A stretch of DNA of 64,000 nucleotides, taken from positions 33,229,803 through 33,293,802 of the forward strand of contig NC_091158.1 of the NCBI RefSeq assembly GCF_040958095.1, read 5' to 3'. This document shows, in pieces, positions 55,292-64,000 of this stretch (its first letter is position 1; each line of letters opens with the position of its first letter). This stretch comes from Procambarus clarkii (taxonomy: Eukaryota > Arthropoda > Malacostraca > Decapoda > Cambaridae). The translations under genes were made by a program, and so were the position numbers. The notes beneath the pieces are model-generated. The model worked only from the letters and a program-made list of their open reading frames with translations, had not been told where the DNA came from and did no database searches.

Positions 55292-56927
55292 TGTTGGAAA
55301 TTTCCAACAATAATACAACACTGTTGTATTATTATTAATTATTACTAAATCTACTAATCACTGTAGTAATTAAAATTAACCAACCGTAGAGTTCACATGT
55401 ACTAATAATTGCATCTGTACAATAAGGCTAGAATTCTTACGTCACCAGACGCCAGTATTGCGTCAGATTCCATTATAATCAGCACATCTATATCCAGAGT
55501 GTCAGAGAATTGAGTTTGATTCTCTATAAAACAATGGTGTTCTGTGTGATAATTATTTACAGATAAACTGATCCCTAACTAATGCCAAATAGAGCGTTTA
55601 TAGTTACAACTGTTATCTGGTAATAAATTTAACGTCACGCGTGAATGCCCTGGAGAGACTTTAATTCATCTCCATTGCTTGTTTACCATCGTAAAACGAG
55701 CAAATAATAATATTTAACTCCTCTGAATAATAAACCCGTCCATATCCGAGCATTTCAATCGCAACTGCGAGAAATGATATTATTCGTAGTAAATAATTTG
55801 TGTATCAAATGCGGGACGCGGAGCGGGGCAGGGAGGAGAAGCCATCTTGCTGGAGGACGCCACCGAGAGCGGGAGGAGGAAAGTCGCCACTGTGAGGTGT
55901 GAAGATTAGCTGCAGAATATAGCAACTTAGCTGGTTTTTAGTGTCACGGGATACTTCATGTTGGATTGTCAACGAGAATTAACTTGACGTTCAGCCGGGA
56001 ACCTGTTAATTGGTTCCGTGTAGCCAACGTGACCAACCAGAGAAGCGCGTCAACATCTAGGCTAGGCTCGACACCACGTGTTCATTATTACGACGCCAGA
56101 ACCTAGGACGCGAGCTTCGGCAAGCCTCAACTTACACAGTGCCCTATTAGCTAAGAACCTTTATTCCCTTTTGATGCATCATTATGGATAGGTTATAGCC
56201 GGGTAGCTTGTCGTCACGCCGAGCGACTAAAATAAAACACAGGTTATTATCTGTTTCCACTCTCCATTTTAATTTTTTGAACATAGATATTTAGCAGCCT
56301 AATATGTTGCTACTGAATATATTTTGATTTGCAGTGTGTGTGAAGAATTCCTCGAGCTGTCATTTCCCGTGTTAATCATCTCCCAGTGTTCCATGACGAG
56401 TTCAGGAGATTCCGAGGATGAGTCATAACCGATGTCTTGGAAAATGTCTTCAAGCTAAGACCCTTTTCCGTATTCCTTAAATTACATTATCTGTGGTATA
56501 TTATTCTTGCGGATCACTGTTTTCTGGATTAACATGTGTTTATTATAATCATTAATTTCTCATGTTCATAATCTATGTTCTTATTGGTGATTGTTTTATT
56601 GATTCTATGATTGGTCATAGGATTAGTTTATTGCATAATGAACTGGTGCACGAACCACACTAGTTCCTAGACATATATAAAGTTCTAGTAATAACCCCCA
56701 AATGTAGGTGTTTGAGGCTTTGATTCAGTTAAATTATATACAGCCCATTAATTATATAAGTGATTATATTCTCTAGTATTTATCCATAGTTACTGGTTCA
56801 TCTAGAATTTCTAATGATCACATTTTATTAAGTTTCCCTCTTTACTATAAAAGTGGGTGGTCCTTCGTAATTGATTTTCATGTCATTAATATTTAAATAA
56901 ATAGAGTCAAGCCCCAAATGTCCCACA
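55292..56927 (+). repeat. 5' LTR of the BEL/Pao element, about 1636 bp
   Basis: It starts with the perfect 18-bp palindrome TGTTGGAAATTTCCAACA and ends TGTCCCACA, 3 bases before the primer site. ATTTAAATAAATAG near the end (about 56889-56903) contains AATAAA as expected for the R region. A GC-richer zone at 55800-55920 may be the promoter or start region. The right boundary depends on the primer site and should be confirmed with the 3' LTR. Confidence 0.7.
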
Positions 56928-56930
56928 TTA

Positions 56931-56948
56931 TGGTCCTTCAAACCGGAT
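56931..56948 (+). promoter_or_regulatory. Primer binding site for minus-strand DNA synthesis
   Basis: TGGTCCTTCAAACCGGAT begins with TGG, the complement of a tRNA CCA end, and continues like the T-stem complement of a tRNA 3' end. It sits 3 bases after the LTR end. The isotype cannot be named from sequence alone. Confidence 0.7.
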
Positions 56949-57096
56949 AAACATAAATTATAATTATAAATACTAATTAGTAATAACTAATCCTTGTGTG
57001 ACGTAGTTTAGACTAACCATTTAATTAATTGTGTCTACCAACAGCGTAACACATAAGTTAGTCTAAGTCACACCAATTCATTGCTACTTTCACCTC

Positions 57097-57642
57097 ATGT
57101 ATAAGGTAGCACTAGTGGGACACAGTCAATTACCCACAACACTTAGACCTATACCTCAGACAGAAGTAAGAATCTTTAGGTCACCAGGAGCAACAGCTCA
57201 TAACTTTTATAACAATTCCACACTAACACCTGCGTTAGAGTGGCCTCACCATCTAACCATTATATACTTAGGTGGTAATGACATCCATCCTACTCGTCAT
57301 CCAGCTGAGGTGATCAAGCACCTTAAAGCCATAATTTCTTCTTTCAAGCTCATCAGTAATTCGGTAGTATTCACGTTAGTGGAACCTCGCCAACCAAGTC
57401 AAGATAATCGTTGGGGAGTAACACCAGAATACTACCAGAGAGCTGCTAAGTACATAAATTTCAGGCGGAAAAAACGAGTGAGATTGGATGCCAATTATAT
57501 CCAATTTACAGCCAGACCTTATAGACAAAACCTGGCCAAAGATGGTGTACACTTGTCAGGTGAGTCTAGCTTGCATGTGGTTGACAAGTTGATCAACACC
57601 ATCAACTATCACAAACGGCTGTGGCTAGCAAGCCAAACTTAA
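57097..57642 (+). CDS. SGNH/GDSL-hydrolase-like protein encoded inside the BEL/Pao element
   Basis: The ORF has 181 codons, ATG to TAA, without disruption. Signature blocks appear in the right order and spacing for an SGNH hydrolase: block I VALVGHS (nucleophile Ser10), block II Gly31 in RSPGAT, block III LGGND (Asn61) and block V KDGVHLS (Asp149, His152). Block I has His where classic members have Asp (GHS instead of GDS). Such enzymes hydrolyse esters of lipids or sugars. There is no signal peptide or membrane segment, so it would act in the cytosol or particle. It lies 166 bp after the primer site and about 550 bp before gag, in the same frame number as gag-pol but separated by stops. Esterase-like domains are known in some LINE ORF1 proteins. 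I do not know one in this position in BEL/Pao. The domain call is from motifs only. Confidence 0.7.
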   Translation: MYKVALVGHSQLPTTLRPIPQTEVRIFRSPGATAHNFYNNSTLTPALEWPHHLTIIYLGGNDIHPTRHPAEVIKHLKAIISSFKLISNSVVFTLVEPRQPSQDNRWGVTPEYYQRAAKYINFRRKKRVRLDANYIQFTARPYRQNLAKDGVHLSGESSLHVVDKLINTINYHKRLWLASQT

Positions 57643-58191
57643 TTGTACATAATTGTTTTCACTTGTGTGTGCAGGTGCTTATAAAAACCCTTATAAAAAC
57701 AAAAAACCCAAAAATACAGCACAATTATATTCACCTTACTGCACCACAATAATCTTTACCAATCTTATTAGGTAGAATTTAGGCTGAGATTGTTCTGAAT
57801 TTGGCACAAGCCCAGACTAAATAAATATATAGTTCTTAGGTAGGAATTATCACGACTAGACTTAAGCTAGTCAGTAGTGTATGTATTATACTATTTGTGC
57901 TGACCCTATCCAGGGTGGGATTAAATTTTGAGATAACTCTGATTGGAGTGTCTCCATAATATTTCTCTTGTACTCATTATTTGTGTATCTATTTTGTGTA
58001 TTGCTGGATGATCCCCATTACCTCTAATGGTGATATAGAAGAGCTAACCGAACGAGAACTAATGGTGAAGTTCAGACAATGCACAAAATATCTAGCTACT
58101 TGTTGTTAGGTAGGTACATTTAACCTCAAGTGAGGTAGAGTATAAATTAGCCACATTAAATTAGGCTACATTTAATGTTACTTGTCAACTA
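57643..58191 (+). other. Leader between SGNH ORF and gag
   Basis: 550 bp of AT-rich, non-coding sequence. It may hold packaging or translation signals for gag. No splice acceptor or second promoter can be argued. Confidence 0.5.
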
Positions 58192-60204
58192 ATGAACAAG
58201 TACCCAAGCTTCATTAGTAATACATATACTAATCCCATGAAGTTTGGACCCAAGCCCAACATGGCTACTCCTGAGCAATTAAGGAGAACCTATATTGGCC
58301 TTAAAGGTCATTTAACCAGACTAATTAACAAGGCTGAGGGCTTATGTAAAGAAACTCCCATTGACTCTTATCACTTAGAGACATTAGTCAGAGTAGCTGA
58401 TCTGAAATTTAATCAAGTTAGGTCTGCAAGTCAGTCTTATATTACTCTACTGAATACCACAGAAACTGATCCTGATGAAGTAAGTCAAATTGTAGACGGT
58501 ATCTCCCAGTATGAAGATGAGACTCAAGATAAACTTTACATGCTATCTAAACTAGCAAAACAATCTAAATCCAATACCAGTAACACCGGGTCTCAATTCA
58601 GTAACCAACTACCAGAGGTTCGTTTACCTACTTTAGACTTACCTACATTTTCAGGATTAGATGCAGAAAATTGGGACAATTTTTGGACCTCATTTGAAGT
58701 TCATATACATAAGAAACCGTCTCTTGACAAGGTTTCTAAATTCTCATACCTGCTTAGTCTTCTCAAAGGAGAGGCTAAAAAGGTCATACATAACCTAACT
58801 CTCGATGAGAGTAATTATGAGGAAGCTATAAAACTGTTGAAGTTGAACTATTGCAACAAAGAGTTGAGTATAGCTACCCTCTATTACCAATTGCTAGATC
58901 TGAATGCACCAAATAGTAGACCAGAGTCACTTCAAAGCTTCAGACTAGAAGTAGAGTCTCTAGTAAAGGCCTTAGGTACTAAAGTTGATATACCAGCTTC
59001 AGAATGGTCAATCAAGTTACTTTTGCAGAGGAAATTACCTCGAAATGTCTTAACAGAGCTCTGCTCACACTATAATACCGAGTTTCTCACTCTTGACCAA
59101 ATATTCGAGGGACTGAGAATAAAGGTTAACAGGTTGAAGACTCATGATAAAATTAAACCTGAGTCTAAACCAACTAATACTGACACTTCAGTCAAACCCA
59201 AACATGCTTTGAATAAGTCTAGTAAATATAAATCCAAGACTACTCCATCCACTGGGAAAAGAAGTGGAAATGTAGGTACTTATTCGGTGTCTCCTTCTGA
59301 GATAACCAATGACTTGTCTACTAAAGAGACCAAGTCAACCAAGGAGAGAAGGTGTCTGTTCTGTAATCAAGGACATACCACCTACCAATGCTCTGTTTAT
59401 CCTACTTATAATACTAGGATTAAAAGGTTGCAAGAAATACACAAGTGCACCAGGTGCATGGGCTCTCATGATCCCAAAAAATGTGTAGTGCAGCTACGTT
59501 CCTGCAATAGATGCAACCAAGGTGTACATCACTACGCCTTATGTAGAAAATCTTCTACACCAACCATGACCACTGGGGAGAATTCCACAAATTCTACCAC
59601 AGTGCAATATTGCAAAGTGCATCAAGAAATAAATGTACTTGCTACTGAGTCCGGCAATAATACCACTCTGCCTACAGCTCAACTTAGACTAATAAACATG
59701 AGATCTAGAGTTAACACTAGAGGTCTTTTTGATCAAGGATCACAGAAAACCTTCATTACACAACAGTTAGTAGAGCAGTTAAATTTAAAACCTGCCAAAA
59801 GTGTGAGGTTAAATATTTCTGGTTTCTTGACCAATAGTGGACCTCGTGAATACCAAGTAGTTAAGGTATTAGTGAGACTTGGATCTTCCACTAGTCCAAT
59901 ACAAGCGGTAGTAGTAGATAAACTTCCTACAGACCTGCAGGTCACAGGGTTAGCTCGCACTGCGAAACATCTTAAACGAAACCGCATGAGGCTAGCAGAT
60001 TATAAAATAAATTCTGACTGCCTCACTGATGTTGGAATACTTATAGGCGCGGATCATTATTACAAATTTATAACTGGATGCACCAGACAACACGGAATGA
60101 ATTTGTTGTCATCTGCTGGAGGCAAATTGCTTACTGGACCGGTGCTTTTCCGACAAAACCCAGCGTCAACAAACCAACAATCTAATAACATAATAGTGGC
60201 GTGA
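58192..60204 (+). CDS. BEL/Pao gag and aspartic protease region
   Basis: The ORF has 670 codons from ATG to a TGA at 60202-60204. The N-terminal part is helical. A DUF1759-like capsid region (about residues 140-290) starts LPTLDLPTFSGLDAENWDNF. Cys/His knuckles follow: CLFCNQGHTTYQC (about 387), CTRCMGSHDPKKC and CNRCNQGVHHYALC. The protease (DUF1758-like) has LFDQGSQKTFI at about residue 510, with Gln after the catalytic Asp (DQGS instead of DSGS or DTGS). This is a variant I believe occurs in other Pao proteins. The TGA lies in frame with the RT that follows directly, so the gene is either ended by mutation or relies on readthrough. An internal ATG at codon 24 (MATPEQ) is an alternative start. 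Confidence 0.85.
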   Translation: MNKYPSFISNTYTNPMKFGPKPNMATPEQLRRTYIGLKGHLTRLINKAEGLCKETPIDSYHLETLVRVADLKFNQVRSASQSYITLLNTTETDPDEVSQIVDGISQYEDETQDKLYMLSKLAKQSKSNTSNTGSQFSNQLPEVRLPTLDLPTFSGLDAENWDNFWTSFEVHIHKKPSLDKVSKFSYLLSLLKGEAKKVIHNLTLDESNYEEAIKLLKLNYCNKELSIATLYYQLLDLNAPNSRPESLQSFRLEVESLVKALGTKVDIPASEWSIKLLLQRKLPRNVLTELCSHYNTEFLTLDQIFEGLRIKVNRLKTHDKIKPESKPTNTDTSVKPKHALNKSSKYKSKTTPSTGKRSGNVGTYSVSPSEITNDLSTKETKSTKERRCLFCNQGHTTYQCSVYPTYNTRIKRLQEIHKCTRCMGSHDPKKCVVQLRSCNRCNQGVHHYALCRKSSTPTMTTGENSTNSTTVQYCKVHQEINVLATESGNNTTLPTAQLRLINMRSRVNTRGLFDQGSQKTFITQQLVEQLNLKPAKSVRLNISGFLTNSGPREYQVVKVLVRLGSSTSPIQAVVVDKLPTDLQVTGLARTAKHLKRNRMRLADYKINSDCLTDVGILIGADHYYKFITGCTRQHGMNLLSSAGGKLLTGPVLFRQNPASTNQQSNNIIVA

Positions 60205-61818
60205 CTAGGCTTGGAACAGTCACCCCTACGTTTCAGAGAAATATCTGAAGATATTGAGTCTGATCCACCTGTACATCGTCTGTGGGATTTAGACACTTTA
60301 GGTATTATCCCTGAACAACCAAGCCCTGATGATATGTGGACTTACCAGCAATATCTGGATACAGTTGTCTATAAAAATAAACAATACTGGGTAAGACTCC
60401 CATGGAAGTTGAATCATCCACAACTTCCAGTTAATTATTTTATGGCAGCCTCACAATTGCAGTCTCAATTAGCACGACTACAGAAGCAGCCAGACAAACT
60501 GAACACGTATCATCAACTCATCCAACAACAACTTAAGAGTAAATTTATTGAAGTTGTTGATAACGATGACCGAAAATTAGGTCATTATTTACCTCATCAC
60601 GCTGTGGTGAAAGACTCATTGACAACACCTATTCGTATTGTCTTTAACTGTAGTGCTAAAGCAAAGCCAAGCAGTGTGTCTTTAAATGAATGTCTCCAAA
60701 CGGGACCTAGCCTAACACAAAGGCTACATGATGTGCTGTTACGATTCCGCACTGGTGTTTTCGCCTATACTGCTGATATCAGCAAAGCTTTCCTCCGAGT
60801 AGGTTTGCAGGAGGAAGATCGTAACTACACAAAGTTTCTCTGGATTAAGGATCCACTGGATCCTAACAGTGATATCATCACATATCGTTTTGCCTCAGTA
60901 TTATTCGGAGCTACGTCCTCACCGTTTCTTTTGCAAGCAACATTAGACACACATTTGAGGAAGTCAAATAGCCCTTATAAGGCAGACATTAGCGACAACT
61001 TGTATGTCGACAATTTCCAGGGAACAACTAATGATCAAACTAATTTGGCAGAAATCTACCATGAGGTTAATCGTGAGCTATTAGGGGTCAATATGCCACT
61101 ACAGTCATGGGCCTCAAATAATGAATTACTCAACCAGGTAATCGAGAAAGAATTTCCAGGTTATCAGGTACCCAATCAATTAAAGGTTCTAGGCGTGGAA
61201 TGGAACACCAGTACTGACGAGATGAATGTCAAGTCAGTACAAACTGATAACTCAACCCTTACCATGAGAACATTGCTCTCGTTTGTCAGTCAACCATTTG
61301 ACCCTTTAGGCTTACTTAGTCCTATATTAATAAGGGGCAAACTCCTAATGCAGGAGTGCTGGCAGAAACATATGGGATGGGATGATCCGTTACCAAGTGA
61401 GTTACAAGCTAAATGGCAGATACTCTCAACGGATTTTAATCAGTTAGGTGTTTTGAAATTTCCTCGTAATGCTTCAGGACCAAACTTACCCACCAATTTG
61501 CACGTTTTCTGCGATGCCTCTGGCAAAGCATATGGCGCTGTAGCCTACTTAGTTAATAGTGCACAATCAATTTTACTCACATCTAAAGCAAGAGTTGCTC
61601 CCATTAAGAAGAGATCTTTACCTCAAATGGAGTTGACTGCATTGCTGGTGGGAGTAAGATTGGCTCAATGCCTGACAAAGACACTCAATAATATCCACTT
61701 TGGTGAGATTGTCTTGTGGTCAGACAACGAGGCAGTCTTGCAATGGGTAAGAAACAACAACAACAAGACTACCTACGTCAGTAATCGTGTTAGGGAAATT
61801 CATGAGTTATCTGCTTGA
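60205..61818 (+). CDS. BEL/Pao reverse transcriptase and RNase H region
   Basis: It continues in the same frame directly after the gag TGA. RT blocks are LGHYLPHHAVVKD, PIRIVFNCSAKAKPS, YTADISKAFLRV (motif A, about 60769), SVLFGATSSPFLLQATLDTH and NLYVDNFQGTT (about 61000). The last gives YVDN where most RTs have YVDD; only the first Asp of the pair is kept. RNase H has HVFCDASGKAYGA, PQMELTALLVG and LWSDNEAVLQW. A TGA at 61816-61818 cuts it before the final aspartate block (VPTKDNPADYLSRG), which follows in the same frame. The first codon after the gag stop is CTA, so independent initiation is unlikely. Confidence 0.85.
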   Translation, partial: LGLEQSPLRFREISEDIESDPPVHRLWDLDTLGIIPEQPSPDDMWTYQQYLDTVVYKNKQYWVRLPWKLNHPQLPVNYFMAASQLQSQLARLQKQPDKLNTYHQLIQQQLKSKFIEVVDNDDRKLGHYLPHHAVVKDSLTTPIRIVFNCSAKAKPSSVSLNECLQTGPSLTQRLHDVLLRFRTGVFAYTADISKAFLRVGLQEEDRNYTKFLWIKDPLDPNSDIITYRFASVLFGATSSPFLLQATLDTHLRKSNSPYKADISDNLYVDNFQGTTNDQTNLAEIYHEVNRELLGVNMPLQSWASNNELLNQVIEKEFPGYQVPNQLKVLGVEWNTSTDEMNVKSVQTDNSTLTMRTLLSFVSQPFDPLGLLSPILIRGKLLMQECWQKHMGWDDPLPSELQAKWQILSTDFNQLGVLKFPRNASGPNLPTNLHVFCDASGKAYGAVAYLVNSAQSILLTSKARVAPIKKRSLPQMELTALLVGVRLAQCLTKTLNNIHFGEIVLWSDNEAVLQWVRNNNNKTTYVSNRVREIHELSA

Positions 61819-63618
61819 TATAAATTCAGACATGTTCCTACTAAGGACAATCCTGCAGATTATTTATCTCGAGGATTAACACTAAAACAACTTATCAAGT
61901 CTTCGCTGTGGTTCAATGGACCTTCATGGCTTGTTGGTGGTCAGTGGCCCAAACAAAAGCCACAAGTCATAGTGACCAATATCACCACTCCCATGAAAGA
62001 ACCAGAACCTCAACGAATTTTAGCCATTGATCCTCACAATTATTCTAACTTAAGTAAGTTATTAAGAGTGACTGCACATGTGTTTGACTTTCTTGCTAAG
62101 ATAGGAATTCGACATAAGTTTCCCAATCCTATCCTCTACTGGATCAAACGTGCACAACAAGAGACCTATGGAAGCGAGTATGAAAATCTTCCAGATAAAT
62201 TAACTATGTCTCTAGGTATCTGGTATGATGCCAACACTCATAATATACTAAGATGTAGAGGACGTTTGCTTCATGCAAAAATTGATCTAGACACAAAGAA
62301 TCCAATTCTTCTACCGCGTCACCACATCATCACTAAACTTCTTGTTTTACATCACCATCAATATGGTACTTTACATGGTGGAGTATTAGATACTCTCACC
62401 GACCTTAGACAAAAGTACTGGCTTCCTCAAGGTCGTCAGACAGTCAAGTCAATAATTAAATTCTGTGCAATCTGTAAAAGATACGATGCTAGAGTATGTC
62501 CTTACCCAGGACCTCCACCACTCCCTGAAGAAAGAGTGGTTCATCTTCGCCCTTTTGAAACCACTGGTGTTGATTACACAGGAGCCTTACTTCTCACTGG
62601 CAACCCAGACAAGATACCAGTGAAAGCATACATTTGCCTCTTTACGTGTGCAACAACCAGAGGCGTACATTTAGAAGTGACTTCAGATATGAGTGCTGAA
62701 GCCTTCATCCAGGCCTTCTGCAGATTTGCAGCTCGCAGATCTTGTCCCAAACTAATGATATCGGACAATGGTTCCAATTTTGTGGCAGGAGAAGCTTGTC
62801 TGCGAGAAGTCTGGAATCACCCAGAAGTACAGTCAGTCCTGCAGAGACGACAATGTCACTGGAAATTTATAGCACCAAGAGCCCCTTGGCAAGGTGGGTT
62901 CTATGAGCGAATGATAGGCACAGTCAAGAAGTGTTTAAGAAAAACTTTACACAGACAAAAGGTCAGTTACTCCAAACTCCAAACCATTGTTGTGGAAATC
63001 GAGGCGCGAGTCAATAACTGCCCATTAACATACCTGTCTGATGATTTCTCCCAGAGAGAACCTCTGAGTCCCTCACACTTGATACATGGAGGTCTACTGA
63101 GCCCTCTCATCCCTTTAGTCGAAGAGGACCCCGTAGACCCTTCACATGTGACCAGAGGTGACTTAGTAGAAAGCTACCAGCATCTCTCAAGGGTTATTAA
63201 CAGGTGGAATGAGGTGTGGACTCGAGAGTACCACTACAGAGCTTCGAGTCCTTATAATAAAGTGCAACTTAAACCAGGGGACCTAGTACTAGTCGACAGT
63301 GATGGACCAAGGTCAGAGTGGCCCATAGGCAAAATTGTTGCCATTCACCCAGATCATCAAGGTGTCCTGAGAGTAGTGAAAGTTTTATGCCGAGGCAACA
63401 CTACTCTAAAAACTTTAGAGAAGCTGGTTCCTCTCGAATTGGCAGAACGAGAGTATCAGCCAGAACCAGTTTCTCCAGTAGTTTCCGAGGACAGTAATTC
63501 TGTTCCTCTGAGCAACCGCCCCACTAGAGCTGTGCTCAACAATGTAAGCGGAGACTACAAACCTATTACAGCTCTGACCAAGAGTAAATCCCTTTACATC
63601 GAATTTAAGCAACCATGA
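61819..63618 (+). CDS. BEL/Pao RNase H end and integrase region
   Basis: Same frame as the previous two segments. It begins with the last RNase H block, then a linker, an HHCC zinc finger (HHHQYGTLHGG...CAICKRYD, about 62350-62490) and the DDE core: GVDYTGALL (first Asp, about 62570), LMISDNGSNF (second, about 62757) and GGFYERMIGTVKK (Glu, about 62905). The C-terminal part has a DUF5641-like segment (NRWNEVWTREYH, LKPGDLVLV, EWPIGKIVAIHPD), usual for Pao integrases. It ends at the TGA at 63616-63618. All catalytic residues are present. It would be made only if the two upstream TGA codons are read through. Confidence 0.85.
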   Translation, partial: YKFRHVPTKDNPADYLSRGLTLKQLIKSSLWFNGPSWLVGGQWPKQKPQVIVTNITTPMKEPEPQRILAIDPHNYSNLSKLLRVTAHVFDFLAKIGIRHKFPNPILYWIKRAQQETYGSEYENLPDKLTMSLGIWYDANTHNILRCRGRLLHAKIDLDTKNPILLPRHHIITKLLVLHHHQYGTLHGGVLDTLTDLRQKYWLPQGRQTVKSIIKFCAICKRYDARVCPYPGPPPLPEERVVHLRPFETTGVDYTGALLLTGNPDKIPVKAYICLFTCATTRGVHLEVTSDMSAEAFIQAFCRFAARRSCPKLMISDNGSNFVAGEACLREVWNHPEVQSVLQRRQCHWKFIAPRAPWQGGFYERMIGTVKKCLRKTLHRQKVSYSKLQTIVVEIEARVNNCPLTYLSDDFSQREPLSPSHLIHGGLLSPLIPLVEEDPVDPSHVTRGDLVESYQHLSRVINRWNEVWTREYHYRASSPYNKVQLKPGDLVLVDSDGPRSEWPIGKIVAIHPDHQGVLRVVKVLCRGNTTLKTLEKLVPLELAEREYQPEPVSPVVSEDSNSVPLSNRPTRAVLNNVSGDYKPITALTKSKSLYIEFKQP

Positions 63619-64000
63619 TGATACTGTGGTGTGATGTCAAGTAACAAACCATTACAAGTCACTATGACCCAGGACATTCTCATCACAGTAGATTCTCTGT
63701 TGTTTGAATTGTGTGATTTAAATCTTTAATTGTTGTATAGGCTATAAATAACATTATTTATCTAGAGTATCTGAGAGTTTGCAGACTTTGAGACTTTGTA
63801 ACATACACATTACTTGTCATAGCGACACCAGTCACAGAGTCTATTGTAAGCTTTCTTAATTATCAACTTCAGGTTATTCTTAATAACATGTTCCATTTAA
63901 CATGAAATTAGCAAGACTTAAGTTTCTTGTATGTCCTTGACAAATACGGGACATTCGTTATGTGTGTACTAACATACTAACATACTAATATACTAATATT
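63619..64000 (+). other. BEL/Pao region downstream of pol, no env seen
   Basis: AT-rich, without ORF or polypurine tract followed by TGTTGG. It ends with repeated ACTAACAT/ACTAATAT words (about 63969-64000). The 3' LTR must start beyond the window. Confidence 0.5.

Larger units (their letters stand above)
55292..64000 (+). mobile_element. BEL/Pao LTR retrotransposon with an additional SGNH-hydrolase ORF; 3' end outside window
   Basis: The order is 5' LTR (55292-56927), primer binding site (56931), an extra ORF (57097-57642), then gag, protease, RT, RNase H and integrase in one frame (58192-63618). The pol domain order and DUF1759/DUF1758-like gag-protease are those of BEL/Pao. No 3' LTR is visible before base 64000. 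The left LTR end abuts the GA-rich satellite, which was probably the insertion target. Confidence 0.85.

Noticed and set aside
51749..55321. Very long Pro/Ser/Leu ORFs on the minus strand (up to 958 codons) and Arg/Gly/Glu ORFs on the plus strand
   Set aside because: They are by-products of the purine-rich satellite; several frames are open at once and no domain exists.
58192..63618. TGA read as selenocysteine or tryptophan
   Set aside because: No SECIS-like element can be argued and neither position is a Cys or Trp site that I can establish. Mutation or simple readthrough is more likely.
63619..64000. Envelope gene after pol in the BEL/Pao element
   Set aside because: No ORF of any size lies between the integrase stop and the window end.

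Overview
This window looks like nuclear DNA of a decapod crustacean, possibly a crayfish. No taxonomic search was run. The grounds are general character: four spliced exons of a variant ionotropic (glutamate-type) receptor, tRNA-derived SINEs of decapod type, long AC, AG and GA microsatellites, and CR1-like, RNase-H LINE and BEL/Pao retrotransposons stacked inside one another. There is no bacterial or organellar signal, and no rRNA or CRISPR. Apart from the receptor exons on the minus strand (40154-41779), nearly everything recognisable is a mobile element, an element relic or a satellite.

1-15914 is a head-to-tail series of six CR1-like LINE copies. Several abut each other at (AC)n tracts that follow a 14-bp-type 3' tail (AACTAGGTGAGTAC). 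The first copy is open for its whole visible length; the others carry stops, frameshifts and deletions. A 1036-bp solo LTR (9625-10660, 5-bp target duplication) splits the fourth copy. 17249-19879 is a 19-bp minisatellite of about 138 units with a ~950-bp higher-order period.

22130-28524 is a degenerate LINE with an RNase H domain (here LINE-A). It is split by a 1989-bp foldback element with 825-bp inverted arms (23086-25074) and by a 962-bp solo LTR (26180-27141). Each insertion has an exact 5-bp target duplication, and removing it rejoins the LINE reading frame. 28831-39130 holds SINEs, a minus-strand L1/Tx1-like LINE fossil (about 29190-30880), a helix-turn-helix ORF, a long AG tract and stretches where I see nothing.

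40154-41779 is the 3' end of the receptor gene. Its last coding segment is duplicated as a 58-bp tandem array beyond the stop codon, one intron looks GC-AG, and transposon pieces lie in two introns. 42711-51464 is a second LINE-A copy on the minus strand, itself split by a complete 6.3-kb two-ORF LINE (LINE-B, 44929-51220) with a 15-bp target duplication. 51740-55291 is a 3.5-kb purine-strand GA-rich irregular satellite.

55292 to the window end is a BEL/Pao LTR retrotransposon: a 5' LTR with a palindromic terminus, a primer binding site, and then gag, protease, RT, RNase H and integrase in a single frame broken only by two TGA codons. Between the primer site and gag sits a separate 181-residue ORF with all the signature residues of an SGNH hydrolase. 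An esterase-like gene in this position of a BEL/Pao element is the best candidate for an undescribed system here.
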